Part shown: piece after piece, positions 15,335 to 22,546 of the stretch
Layout: the number at the start of each line of letters is the position of its first letter
Numbering within the stretch: the stretch's first letter is position 1
Assembly (NCBI GenBank): GCA_009827235.1
Contig: SPMW01000026.1
Coordinates: 1-22,546 of the forward strand
From: Candidatus Campylobacter infans
GTDB taxonomy: Bacteria; Campylobacterota; Campylobacteria; Campylobacterales; Campylobacteraceae
Direction of reading: 5' to 3'
DNA length: 22,546 nucleotides
Program-made: the position numbers and the translations under genes
The notes under the pieces: generated by a model
Database searches by the model: none
Told to the model about the DNA's origin: nothing
Seen by the model: the letters and a program-made list of their open reading frames with translations, nothing else

Positions 15335-15417
15335 AATTTGCTTAAAATTTGCCTATTAAAATTTGTTTATTAAAATTTGCCTAAAAACCTGCGTTAAATT
15401 TCTTTAAAATTTGCCCA
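15331..15417. repeat. run of TTAAAATTTGCC-like words
   Basis: After and overlapping the end of the phosphoribosyltransferase gene, the word TTAAAATTTG(CC) occurs at about 15331, 15342, 15356, 15370 and 15404, with a degenerate copy at 15394, spaced 11-16 bases apart. Similar words fill other gaps in this window. Confidence 0.6.
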
Positions 15418-15437
15418 AATTTTAAAACGCATTAAAA

Positions 15438-15458
15438 TTTGGCGCCTTAAACGCCAAA
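15438..15458. terminator. hairpin between convergent phosphoribosyltransferase and flgG
   Basis: TTTGGCG pairs with CGCCAAA around the 7-base loop CCTTAAA. T-rich DNA follows on the plus strand (ATTAAATTTTATTT) and TTTTAAT on the minus strand, so it may end transcripts from both sides. Confidence 0.55.
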
Positions 15459-15470
15459 ATTAAATTTTAT

Positions 15471-16259
15471 TTATCTTTTTAAATCATTTACAGTTTGAAG
15501 CATAGAATCGCTTGTGGTAATGGCCTTTGAGTTTGCTTCATAAGCGCGTTGGCCAGTGATTAGCTCTGTCATTTCTTCTACTAATTGCACATTACTCATC
15601 TCCACAAAACTTTGCTTGATTTGCCCTAAGCCATCTTGGCCAGCTATGCCTGCTATTGGCGCGCCACTAGCTGCTGTTTGTAAAAAATTATTATCGCCTG
15701 TTGCATGAAGCCCTGCTGGATTTACAAAATTTACTAATTCTATTTGACCGATTTGTTGCATTTCTTGGTTGCCAGGTTGTAATACAGAAACCGTCCCATC
15801 AACACCCACTGAAATTTGCGTAGCATCAGCTGGGATATTCATTTGTGGCATTAGCGCATAACCATCGCTATTTACTATATTGCCATCGCCATCTAATTTC
15901 CACGCGCCATTTCTTGTGTATGCGATAGTCCCATCTGGTAATTGAACCTGAAAAAAGCCATTGCCAGCAATTGCCATATCTAAATTATTGCCAGTTTCTT
16001 TAAAATAACCTTGCCCAAATAGCTTAGTTACGGCTGTTGGGCGCACGCCAAGGCCTACTTCTATGCCTGTTGGGCTAGTGGTTGTGGTGCTTGTTGGCGT
16101 GCCAGAATATTGCATCACTTGATACATCAAATCCGCAAATTCTGCGCGATTTTTCTTGTAGCCTATTGTATTTACATTTGCTATGTTATGTGAGGTTGTA
16201 TCTACTTGGGTTTGTTGTGCTATCATACCAGTAGCAGCTGTGTATAAAGATCTTAACAT
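15471..16259 (-). CDS. flgG: flagellar distal rod protein FlgG
   Basis: A 262-residue subunit of the flagellar distal rod, exported through the flagellar type III apparatus. The N-terminus MLRSLYTAATGMIAQQTQVD, the motif HNIANVNTIGYKK, the central LDMAIAGNGFFQVQLPDG, and the C-terminal QRAYEANSKAITTSDSML are close to FlgG across bacteria. Length is as usual. It starts 18 bases after flgF, with AAAGGA before the ATG, so it is the second gene of a two-gene operon read from the sigma-54-type promoter. Confidence 0.96.
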   Translation of the reverse strand: MLRSLYTAATGMIAQQTQVDTTSHNIANVNTIGYKKNRAEFADLMYQVMQYSGTPTSTTTTSPTGIEVGLGVRPTAVTKLFGQGYFKETGNNLDMAIAGNGFFQVQLPDGTIAYTRNGAWKLDGDGNIVNSDGYALMPQMNIPADATQISVGVDGTVSVLQPGNQEMQQIGQIELVNFVNPAGLHATGDNNFLQTAASGAPIAGIAGQDGLGQIKQSFVEMSNVQLVEEMTELITGQRAYEANSKAITTSDSMLQTVNDLKR

Positions 16260-16277
16260 TTTTTATCCTTTTAAAAT

Positions 16278-17093
16278 TTATGCCCGCACGCTTGCTAGCT
16301 TGCTTATGGCTTCGCTATTTAAATCATTCATATGCGTTGTCATAACCTTTTGGTAAGTTTCTACCATTCTTTGGGTTTGGATTAGATTTACCATTTCAGT
16401 TACTGGATTTACATTTGACATTTGCGCTATGCCTTGTTTAAAAGCTGCGCTTATTTCGTTATCTTCTATATCTTCAATGCGTGGGAATTTATATAAATTA
16501 TCGCCATCAGGCATTAAATCTCTAATTTCTCTTGGCACTGCCACGAAAAAACGCCCCAAAAGCACATCATCGCCATAAACTTCTCCATTTTGCGTTATTG
16601 TTAGTGCTACATCTGGCGGCACTTGTATGCCACGGCGACCATCTGGCGCGTTAGCATAAGCACTATCCATCACACGATATCCATCTTTTGTAACGATAAA
16701 ACCTTCATCATCAAGGTTTAATGAACCATTTTTGCTTAATCTTAAATCGCCATTTGGGGTTTGAACCATCAAAAAGCTATCATCGCGCGTAATGGCTACA
16801 TCTAGCGCATTTGTGCTAGCTTTCATCGCCCCAGCACTATAATCAGTATAACGCTCATTTATATTTGGCACTCTATTTATACTACGAGATAAAAATTTCG
16901 CCGCATCTTTGGTGTGATTTTGTAAGGGCAATTCATCGCGCCTATCTTTGAAAATGCGCTCAAAATCGGCTATTACGACATCTTGGCGTTTATAGCCCAT
17001 GGTATTTACATTAGCTAAATTTTGAGTGATTACATCAAGGCGGTTAAACTGCGTAACCATCGCGCCAGCTGCTTGATAATATCCATTATTCAT
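16278..17093 (-). CDS. flgF: flagellar proximal rod protein FlgF (FlgG2)
   Basis: A 271-residue rod protein of the flagellar basal body. It shows the rod/hook family N-terminus with the motif QNLANVNTMGYKRQD, the central LDVAITRDDSFLMVQTPNGD, and the C-terminal NVNPVTEMVNLIQTQRMVE, where FlgG has QRAYE. It is more diverged than FlgG, as expected for FlgF; Campylobacter annotations often call this gene flgG2. AAGG precedes the ATG. The promoter region holds a sigma-54 site. Confidence 0.92.
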   Translation of the reverse strand: MNNGYYQAAGAMVTQFNRLDVITQNLANVNTMGYKRQDVVIADFERIFKDRRDELPLQNHTKDAAKFLSRSINRVPNINERYTDYSAGAMKASTNALDVAITRDDSFLMVQTPNGDLRLSKNGSLNLDDEGFIVTKDGYRVMDSAYANAPDGRRGIQVPPDVALTITQNGEVYGDDVLLGRFFVAVPREIRDLMPDGDNLYKFPRIEDIEDNEISAAFKQGIAQMSNVNPVTEMVNLIQTQRMVETYQKVMTTHMNDLNSEAISKLASVRA

Positions 17094-17129
17094 AATTTTG
17101 CCTTAGTTTTTTGTAATTTTTTTAGCTCT

Positions 17130-17147
17130 AAGCAAAAGCCATTCCAA
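17130..17147 (-). promoter_or_regulatory. sigma-54 (RpoN) promoter of flgF-flgG
   Basis: The minus strand reads TTGGAATGGCTTTTGCTT, with GG and GC separated by exactly 10 bases as sigma-54 holoenzyme requires (-24/-12). The GC element lies about 40 bases before the flgF start. Rod and hook genes in Campylobacter are known to use RpoN with FlgR, so the site fits. Confidence 0.85.
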
Positions 17148-17188
17148 AAAAATTTTAAATAAAATTCTATAAATTTACTAAACCTTGC

Positions 17189-17194
17189 TAAAAT
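17189..17194 (+). promoter_or_regulatory. -10 box of rpoD
   Basis: TTGC-TAAAAT-CTCGCC lies 57 bases before the rpoD ATG, the same -10 form as before the antiporter gene. Confidence 0.45.
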
Positions 17195-17250
17195 CTCGCC
17201 GATTTTTTACAACTTACATTTTAACCCATAGATCTTACTAAGGAGAGTAA

Positions 17251-19107
17251 ATGACCGCAAAAGAACTAACCATCGCAATTGATGAGCTTTTTAAAGAAAA
17301 CACCAAAGGCTATGTAACCTTTGAAAAGCTAATACGCCTTTTTGATAAAGCCCCAAACGCAACCCAAATCAAAAAAATTGTCGAACTTAGTAAAAAATAC
17401 AAAACCGCTTTAATAAGCGCGGCCGAAGCTACCAAATTAAAAGAAAAAGAAAGCAAAAAAGCCAGCGCAACCAAAAAAAAATTAAGCGATGAAGAAGTAG
17501 AAAAAGAGCTAGATTTAAGCACCGAAACCGATCTTTTAGAATGGTCGCGCTCAGATAGCCCGGTTAGAATTTACTTGCGCGAAATGGGTCAAATTTCATT
17601 ATTAAATAAAGACGAAGAAGTAGAAATTAGCAAAAAAATCGAGCTTGGCGAGGATACGATTTTAGATGCTTTTTGCTCTGTGGCGTATTTGATTGATTTT
17701 ATCCTAAGCTATAAAGAACCACTAATTAATAGAGAAAGGCGCGTAAAAGAACTATTTAAAAGCTTTGATGAAGAAGGCGAAGAAGATGAAGATATAGATG
17801 AAAACGATGAAAATGATTTTGATGAAACAGAAGATGCCAAAAAAATCAAACAAAAAAAGCACGACAAAAGAGCAATAAAAGTAGAAGAAAGCTTTAAAGC
17901 CCTAGAAAAAGCCAAAAAAGAATGGCTAAAATCAATGCCACAAAATAGCCTAAGCCAAGCAAAAGAAGAAAACCTACAAGCCAAACTAAACCTATACTTT
18001 AAGAAAAAAATTCTTAAAGAAAAACTTGTAGATTTAGGGCCTACAAGCAAGCTAATAAATGAAATTGTCCGCTCGATAGAAACTGCCCTAAAAAGCGATG
18101 ATGATTTTAAAAAAGATCTCCAAAGCCTAGAATACCGCCTAAATCTATGCTCAGCAAAGCTCCGCGAAGAACACAACGCCATCTTAAAAGACATCACAAA
18201 TCTTAGCAAAGATGAAATATCCGCGCGCGTAAGCGAAGCAACAATGGTAAATACCTATGTAAGCATTCAAAAGCTTTTTAAAACAAAAGAAGCGTCAAAA
18301 TCCGGCTTTAACCTAGACCAAAACGAACTTAAAATAGTCTTAGATCAAATAAAACGCGGTAAAAATATCTCAGACAATGCCAAAGCTAAGATGGCAAGAG
18401 CGAATTTGCGCCTTGTTGTAAGCATAGCCAAACGCTACACTAACCGCGGTTTGCCGTTTTTGGATTTAATTCAAGAGGGCAATATCGGGCTAATGAAAGC
18501 CATTGATAAATTTGAATACAAAAAAGGCTATAAATTTTCAACCTATGCCACCTGGTGGATTCGCCAAGCAATCAGTCGCGCCATAGCCGACCAAGCGCGC
18601 ACTATTCGCATTCCAATCCATATGATAGAAACTATAAACCGCATAAATAAAATCACGCGAAAATACATCCAAGAACAAGGCAAAGAGCCAAGTATCGATG
18701 AATTAGCAAAAGAAGTAGGATTAAGCGTAGATAAGGTTAAGCAAGTAATTAAAATCACCAAAGAGCCAATTTCACTTGAAGCCCCAATTGGTAGCGAAGA
18801 TGACGGCAAATACGGCGATTTTGTAGAAGATAAAAGCTCTGTTAGTCCATTAGAGCAAATTTTAAAAGACGATTTAAGAGAGCAAATCGAAGAAGTACTA
18901 GCTCAACTAAACCCAAGAGAGCGCGAGGTGATAAAAATGCGCTTTGGCTTGATGGAAGATCAAAGCGATCTAACCCTTGAAGAAATCGGCAGAGCCGAAA
19001 ATATCACCAGAGAACGCGTGCGCCAAATAGAAAGCTCAGCCATCAAAAAATTGCGCTATCCAAAATTTGGCAGAAAGCTCAAAAACTACATAATGGGCAA
19101 TTCTTAA
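17251..19107 (+). CDS. rpoD: housekeeping RNA polymerase sigma factor RpoD
   Basis: A 618-residue primary sigma-70. Region 1.1 is at the N-terminus and region 1.2 is [16 protein letters not shown] (about 103-118). A non-conserved domain with a strongly acidic patch follows ([19 protein letters not shown], about 175-195). Region 2 begins at [20 protein letters not shown] and includes [19 protein letters not shown]; region 3 contains [13 protein letters not shown]; region 4 has [15 protein letters not shown] and the helix-turn-helix [20 protein letters not shown]. An excellent ribosome site, AAGGAGAG, precedes the ATG. It is divergent from the flagellar flgFG operon. Confidence 0.98.
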   Translation: MTAKELTIAIDELFKENTKGYVTFEKLIRLFDKAPNATQIKKIVELSKKYKTALISAAEATKLKEKESKKASATKKKLSDEEVEKELDLSTETDLLEWSRSDSPVRIYLREMGQISLLNKDEEVEISKKIELGEDTILDAFCSVAYLIDFILSYKEPLINRERRVKELFKSFDEEGEEDEDIDENDENDFDETEDAKKIKQKKHDKRAIKVEESFKALEKAKKEWLKSMPQNSLSQAKEENLQAKLNLYFKKKILKEKLVDLGPTSKLINEIVRSIETALKSDDDFKKDLQSLEYRLNLCSAKLREEHNAILKDITNLSKDEISARVSEATMVNTYVSIQKLFKTKEASKSGFNLDQNELKIVLDQIKRGKNISDNAKAKMARANLRLVVSIAKRYTNRGLPFLDLIQEGNIGLMKAIDKFEYKKGYKFSTYATWWIRQAISRAIADQARTIRIPIHMIETINRINKITRKYIQEQGKEPSIDELAKEVGLSVDKVKQVIKITKEPISLEAPIGSEDDGKYGDFVEDKSSVSPLEQILKDDLREQIEEVLAQLNPREREVIKMRFGLMEDQSDLTLEEIGRAENITRERVRQIESSAIKKLRYPKFGRKLKNYIMGNS

Positions 19108-19134
19108 ATTTTAATTTACAAAATTAATGCCAAG

Positions 19135-19211
19135 AACTTGCGGGAGTTTGAAATTTTAAAATGCTTGAAATTTTAAAATTTTTAAAATTTTAACTTTTGC
19201 TACCGCAAGTT
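19135..19211 (+). terminator. long-loop inverted repeat after rpoD
   Basis: AACTTGCGG at 19135-19143 pairs perfectly with CCGCAAGTT at 19203-19211. The 59-base loop is AT-rich and itself contains AAATTTTAAAAT palindromes that could extend the structure. TTTTAAAT follows the right arm. It could terminate rpoD, but the loop is unusually long. Confidence 0.4.
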
Positions 19212-19305
19212 TTAAATACTAGCCGAATTTTTGGGTTTAAATTTTTTAAAGAAGTAAAATTTTAAAATGCCTCAAAATGCCAAATTTTAAATAAAAAGAA
19301 AAAAA

Positions 19306-20193
19306 ATGAATAAATTTCGCCAAATCGCATTTTCCGTTCTCCGTAGCTTACAAGATAGGCACATTTACCATTACGCGGCCTCGCTTAGTTTTTATAGCGT
19401 TATGGCCATTATTCCTTTTATTTTTCTTTCTCTCTCGCTTTTTACACAAATGCCAAGCTTTAAAGAATATTATAATTTAATAATGAATTTTGTCGCTGGC
19501 TCGCTTTTGCCAGCACATCAAGAAATAGTCGGCGAGCATTTAGAAAATTTCTTACAAAACAGCTCAAAGCTTGGTATAACAGGCCTTGTGGCTATGGTGA
19601 TAACTAGCTTGATGTTTTTTTCAAATTTTGAGTTTGTTGTAACTACGCTAGCGCGCACCAAAGCGCGTAGTTTTTGGACTAGGGTTAGCGTTTATTGGAC
19701 GCTAATGACGCTAATGCCACTAGCTCTGGCTTCTAGCTTTTATCTTTCGCATTTTGTGCAAAAAATGCTTAATGCTAGCGCATTTACTAAAAATATTAAT
19801 TTTTTAGAACTCTTGCCCTTTTTGATAATTTTGGCGATTTTTTCGGTAACTTATGCTATTTGCATTAACCGCAAAGTCCCGCTGTGGCGTATTTTTGGCG
19901 TTGGGTTTATAGCTAGTGGGGTATGGAATATTTCAAAATTATTTTTCATAAGCTATGTTTTTTATAACAAAAGCTATGAAAGCATTTATGGCTCACTATC
20001 AACACTACTTTTTTTCTTTGTGTGGCTTTATGTAAGCTGGATTATATTTTTATTTGGGCTAAAAGCTTGCGTTTATGGGCTAGATACTGCCCTAGATGAC
20101 CAAGATAGCCCACAAAACCCAAACGCGCAAACGCAAATCCCAAATCCTAACAACGCTCACACAAAATCAGCAAAAGGCAAGAAAAATCAATGA
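19306..20193 (+). CDS. YihY/BrkB-family inner-membrane protein
   Basis: A 295-residue membrane protein with about six hydrophobic segments, e.g. SLSFYSVMAIIPFIFLSLSL, LGITGLVAMVITSLMFF, LLPFLIILAIFSVTYAI and LLFFFVWLYVSWIIFLFGL. AASLSFYSVMAIIPF and YGSLSTLLFFFVWLYVSW are the family signatures once mislabelled ribonuclease BN. The molecular function is unknown. The C-terminal 35 residues are polar, rich in Asn, Gln and Pro, and probably cytoplasmic. The stop overlaps the murI start by four bases (ATGA), so translation is coupled. The start has only a weak purine-rich ribosome site. Confidence 0.85.
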   Translation: MNKFRQIAFSVLRSLQDRHIYHYAASLSFYSVMAIIPFIFLSLSLFTQMPSFKEYYNLIMNFVAGSLLPAHQEIVGEHLENFLQNSSKLGITGLVAMVITSLMFFSNFEFVVTTLARTKARSFWTRVSVYWTLMTLMPLALASSFYLSHFVQKMLNASAFTKNINFLELLPFLIILAIFSVTYAICINRKVPLWRIFGVGFIASGVWNISKLFFISYVFYNKSYESIYGSLSTLLFFFVWLYVSWIIFLFGLKACVYGLDTALDDQDSPQNPNAQTQIPNPNNAHTKSAKGKKNQ

Positions 20194-20957
20194 AAATTGG
20201 CGTTTTTGATAGCGGAGTTGGCGGGCTTGGCGTGCTTTATGAGAGTTTTTTATGCCTTAGGGACGCTAGCTTTATTTATTATGCTGATAGAGATAATGTG
20301 CCTTATGGAGTGCGCGCAGATGATGAAATACGCGAGCTTTTAAGCCAGGCTTTAAATTTTTTAATAGCCCAAGGTTGCCAGGCTATTATCATAGCTTGTA
20401 ACACAGCTAGCAGCGTAGCAAATAATGAATTTAGAGCAAGGTTTAAGGCTAAAATAATAGCAATGGAGCCAGCCATAAAACTAGCCCTTGATACTCACAA
20501 AAACGCCCATATAATCATCGCCGCCACCCCACTAACCATAAAAGGACAAAAGCTAAAAACCCTGCTAGCAAGCCTTGATTGCAAGGGCGTGGATTTACTA
20601 GCCTTGCCAAAATTAGTGGAATTTGCTGAGCGCGGAGAGTTTGAGCCAGATTATCTAAAAAGCCTAGACCTTTCAAAGTGCGATATATTCGTGCTTGGCT
20701 GCACGCATTTTAATTATTTTAAAAAAGCGATAAAAAACTTAAATCCAAATATCAGCTTTATTGATGGCAATTTTGGCACGGTTAAAAATCTAGCCAAAAC
20801 GCTAAATTTAGAATTAACAAAGCGCGAAAATTGCGATATTAGCGAGATTTTAGAACGCACTGAGTTTTTTATATCTAAACGAAAAGCAAATGAAAGTGAA
20901 ATGGCTTTAATAAAAAAATGCTTAAACTGGCTAAAAACAGCGCACGAAATCAACTAA
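20190..20957 (+). CDS. murI: glutamate racemase
   Basis: A 255-residue cofactor-free racemase that makes D-glutamate for peptidoglycan. The N-terminus MKIGVFDSGVGGLGVL carries catalytic Asp7. The two catalytic cysteines are Cys70 in IIACNTAS and Cys171 in LGCTHFNYF, with His173. YADRDNVPYG is the usual substrate-loop word. GCTHFNYF replaces the commoner GCTHYPLL, a form I recall from epsilonproteobacteria. It overlaps the yihY-type gene by ATGA. Confidence 0.95.
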   Translation: MKIGVFDSGVGGLGVLYESFLCLRDASFIYYADRDNVPYGVRADDEIRELLSQALNFLIAQGCQAIIIACNTASSVANNEFRARFKAKIIAMEPAIKLALDTHKNAHIIIAATPLTIKGQKLKTLLASLDCKGVDLLALPKLVEFAERGEFEPDYLKSLDLSKCDIFVLGCTHFNYFKKAIKNLNPNISFIDGNFGTVKNLAKTLNLELTKRENCDISEILERTEFFISKRKANESEMALIKKCLNWLKTAHEIN

Positions 20958-20974
20958 TTTAAGTTTTACTTAAA
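20958..20974 (+). terminator. AT-only hairpin directly after murI
   Basis: TTTAAGT pairs with ACTTAAA around a TTT loop, starting on the base after the stop codon. The stem is almost all A/T and no clean U-run follows, so terminator activity is doubtful. Confidence 0.3.
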
Positions 20975-21064
20975 CTAAAATTTTAAATTATCAACCCAAA
21001 TCAGCAAATCCAAAAATAATCAAACCTGCCTAGTATCAAAGCGCGCCAAGCCCGCTAAGAGTGT

Positions 21065-21124
21065 AAAAACACAAATTTTACAATTTATTTTATCATCGCG
21101 CCAAAAAAGCGCCTCAAAAAACCG
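21065..21124. repeat. direct repeat, left copy, beside the HipA-like gene
   Basis: Begins AAAAACACAAATTTTACAAT and contains ATCATCGCGCCAAAA and a final AAAAAACCG. The right copy at 22498-22546 shares the same order with a short internal deletion and divergence near the end. The two copies bracket the HipA-like kinase gene. Confidence 0.65.
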
Positions 21125-21143
21125 CGCCGTATTTTTAGCCTAG

Positions 21144-21242
21144 CTATAATGTTTCTTTCATATAAGTGGCTAATGACACTTAAGAGCATTCATCTCAGCC
21201 ACAGATGATTGAGATTTCTGCTGTGATTTTGGTGAATCCTTT
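21144..21242 (-). pseudogene. decayed reading frame or small RNA block after the HipA-like gene
   Basis: Read on the minus strand directly after the kinase stop, one frame gives KGFTKITAEISIICG, stop, DECS, stop, VSLATYMKETL, stop. This looks protein-like but is interrupted twice. The block also contains hairpins: AAGTG/CACTT and ATCTCA/TGAGAT. On the plus strand a TATAAT at 21145-21150 points into it. It could be a gene remnant, part of a mobile unit or a small RNA; I cannot decide. Confidence 0.3.
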
Positions 21243-21243
21243 G

Positions 21244-22473
21244 TTACTTGTGTCGCGCTGCGCGCCTATTTAAAATTTGCTCCGATTGCTCGCTTTTTTG
21301 CTCGTCCTTATTTTCGTCGCAAAACTTCATTGCTAGCACCGCTCTATCTCGTATATGATTTTGTATCGGCTCTAGCCACTCGTCGTCTAAGTTAAATTCG
21401 GCGTGCTTTTCAAACTCGAATTTACTAAGCTTTTCTAAGCCCTCTAAGTGCCTATCGCTTACTGCTAGTTTTAGTTGCGCGTCAAAAATATAGCCGAAAA
21501 ATGAAGTAGTTTCGGCTAATGCCGCATTTATATCGCTTAATTCGGATTTTATTAAAAGATTTATTATTGATAAGCCGTTATCGAATATCGGCGCTGATCG
21601 TAGCGGCGCGCCCGTATCGTTATCAATCATCATACCGAAATTTCCCAAATGCCTATCGGTATTGTAAATAATAGCATCAAATAGCAATAAATCTTCTAAC
21701 TTTTCTTTTCCGTATATTTTTGCGACGGCATTTACCAGTTCGTTACCTCGCGCTCTCTTATCGCGTTTGGATAAAAAATAATATATCGGCACATAACCCT
21801 CTTTTTGGCTAGTAAAAATTTTACACGAGCTTACTAACTCATCGTGAAATTTTCGCAAATCGTATTTTATATGCTCAAAGCCTAAAACTTTTGCGACCTG
21901 CGCCATATAAAACTCTGCGTAAGCTTCCCTGCCGCCGTTTGCGTAAGCCTCGCTAGAGCCTTTATAAAGATAAATTCCGTTCCACTCCCGGTACCAGCAT
22001 TTTTTAAGCATACCATTAGTCGTATATTCGGGCGAGGATGTAAAGCCGCTTACTTTATGGTTCATACCGCTAAAAGCGACCAGCGATAAGGCTTCGTCAA
22101 ATCTATTATCGTAAAGATTATAATCGCTCCATTTATAATCCGCGCCAGCTGGAGTAATCCAAAAGGTATCGTTTAGACTAAGCGCTAAAGATACATTGAC
22201 ATAAGCCATAAAGTCGCTTTTACCTTGCTGCGCGTAAGAGGACACGATATTTTTAACGAATTGCCTATTTTTGGGGATTTTTCTGTTTTCAATCCAAGAT
22301 TTTAAAGATTTTTTTAAGTCGTCTTTATTGATAGCTCTAGGTAAATTATCGTTCCTAATATCGATGTTTAATACGGCTTGTTCGGCTATGTCTTTACCTA
22401 AAGCCTGCGTTTGAATATCGCCGACTTCAAATCTTAAAATAATCTCGTCTTTATTTTTTAATTGATAAAACAT
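21244..22473 (-). CDS. HipA-like serine/threonine kinase
   Basis: A 409-residue kinase-fold protein. IYLYKGSS carries the likely ATP-binding Lys171, YNTDRHLGNFG the catalytic Asp273 and metal-binding Asn, and APIFDNGLS the metal Asp298, so the kinase core looks complete. The C-terminal FDAQLKLAVSDRHLEGLEKL also fits the phage/HipA-type family. HipA toxins phosphorylate tRNA synthetases; a Helicobacter relative, CtkA, is a secreted pro-inflammatory kinase. No HipB-like DNA-binding partner is seen in the window. The ATG at 22473 follows GGGAAAA; an in-frame ATG at 22524 lacks a ribosome site and its first codons lie in the direct repeat. CG-rich words (TCG, CCG, CGT) are far commoner here than in neighbours, which suggests acquired DNA. 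Confidence 0.82.
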   Translation of the reverse strand: MFYQLKNKDEIILRFEVGDIQTQALGKDIAEQAVLNIDIRNDNLPRAINKDDLKKSLKSWIENRKIPKNRQFVKNIVSSYAQQGKSDFMAYVNVSLALSLNDTFWITPAGADYKWSDYNLYDNRFDEALSLVAFSGMNHKVSGFTSSPEYTTNGMLKKCWYREWNGIYLYKGSSEAYANGGREAYAEFYMAQVAKVLGFEHIKYDLRKFHDELVSSCKIFTSQKEGYVPIYYFLSKRDKRARGNELVNAVAKIYGKEKLEDLLLFDAIIYNTDRHLGNFGMMIDNDTGAPLRSAPIFDNGLSIINLLIKSELSDINAALAETTSFFGYIFDAQLKLAVSDRHLEGLEKLSKFEFEKHAEFNLDDEWLEPIQNHIRDRAVLAMKFCDENKDEQKSEQSEQILNRRAARHK

Positions 22474-22497
22474 TGATTTTCCCGCACAAATGCTTAC

Positions 22498-22546
22498 AAA
22501 AACACAAATTTTAAAATTTATCATCGCGCCAAAACTAAAAAAACCG
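22498..22546. repeat. direct repeat, right copy, reaching the window edge
   Basis: Begins AAAAACACAAATTTTAAAAT and contains ATCATCGCGCCAAAA and a final AAAAAAACCG, parallel to 21065-21124. It lies just upstream of the kinase gene and runs to the last base, so its full length is unknown. Confidence 0.65.

Noticed and set aside
17709..18209. 166-residue frame on the minus strand inside rpoD
   Set aside because: Serine/phenylalanine-rich shadow of the Lys/Glu-rich coding strand of rpoD, with no ribosome site or motif.
22474..22524. Upstream start of the HipA-like kinase at 22524
   Set aside because: The added 17 residues come partly from the direct repeat, no ribosome site precedes this ATG, and the motif-bearing protein starts naturally at 22473.

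Overview
The window looks like chromosomal DNA from a Campylobacter-type epsilonproteobacterium (Campylobacterota). The DNA is AT-rich. Intergenic gaps are packed with AAATTTTAAA-type words and the genes are full of GCGC and GCTAGC. Flagellar rod genes sit behind a sigma-54-type promoter next to rpoD. Several gene neighbours (GSP-synthase-like ATP-grasp protein, flavin prenyltransferase and 2-hydroxyacid dehydrogenase; helicase and small periplasmic protein) match orders I remember from Campylobacter jejuni. The genus is an inference from these signs, not from a database search.

Layout. 1-2518: a TonB-dependent, probably heme- or iron-related outer-membrane receptor behind a Fur-box-like site, lying between two minus-strand tRNA genes, Lys(CTT) and Glu(CTC). 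2670-3365: an unrecognised conserved-looking protein with a possible sigma-28 promoter, then about 700 bp of gene-free, repeat-rich DNA. 4075-9523: a tightly packed minus-strand five-gene operon encoding a two-enzyme peptidoglycan-hydrolase lipoprotein, a glutathionylspermidine-synthase-like ligase, UbiX, a D-2-hydroxyacid dehydrogenase and a DsbA-like oxidoreductase. 9590-11426: a Pif1/RecD-like helicase and a small exported protein, divergent from that operon. 11635-13488: a minus-strand pair, a radical SAM enzyme and a hexapeptide acetyltransferase. The radical SAM gene starts before a 13-base poly-C tract and is out of frame as read here. 13671-15334: a CPA1 cation/proton antiporter and a purine phosphoribosyltransferase. 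15471-17093: flgF and flgG. 17251-19107: rpoD. 19306-20957: a YihY-family membrane protein overlapping murI. 21244-22473: a HipA-like kinase whose base composition differs from its neighbours, bracketed by imperfect direct repeats.

The strongest unusual signal is the poly-C tract in the 5' part of the radical SAM gene. It has the form of a Campylobacter contingency locus: 12 or 15 C restores one continuous protein of about 349 residues with an N-terminal coiled coil, while 13 C stops translation after 22 residues. Together with the coupled acetyltransferase this looks like a phase-variable modification cassette, perhaps acting on a surface glycan; the substrate is not visible. The second is the HipA-like kinase cassette at the right edge, with no HipB-type partner in view. 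The third is the fusion of an NlpC/P60 endopeptidase to an M15 carboxypeptidase in one lipoprotein.
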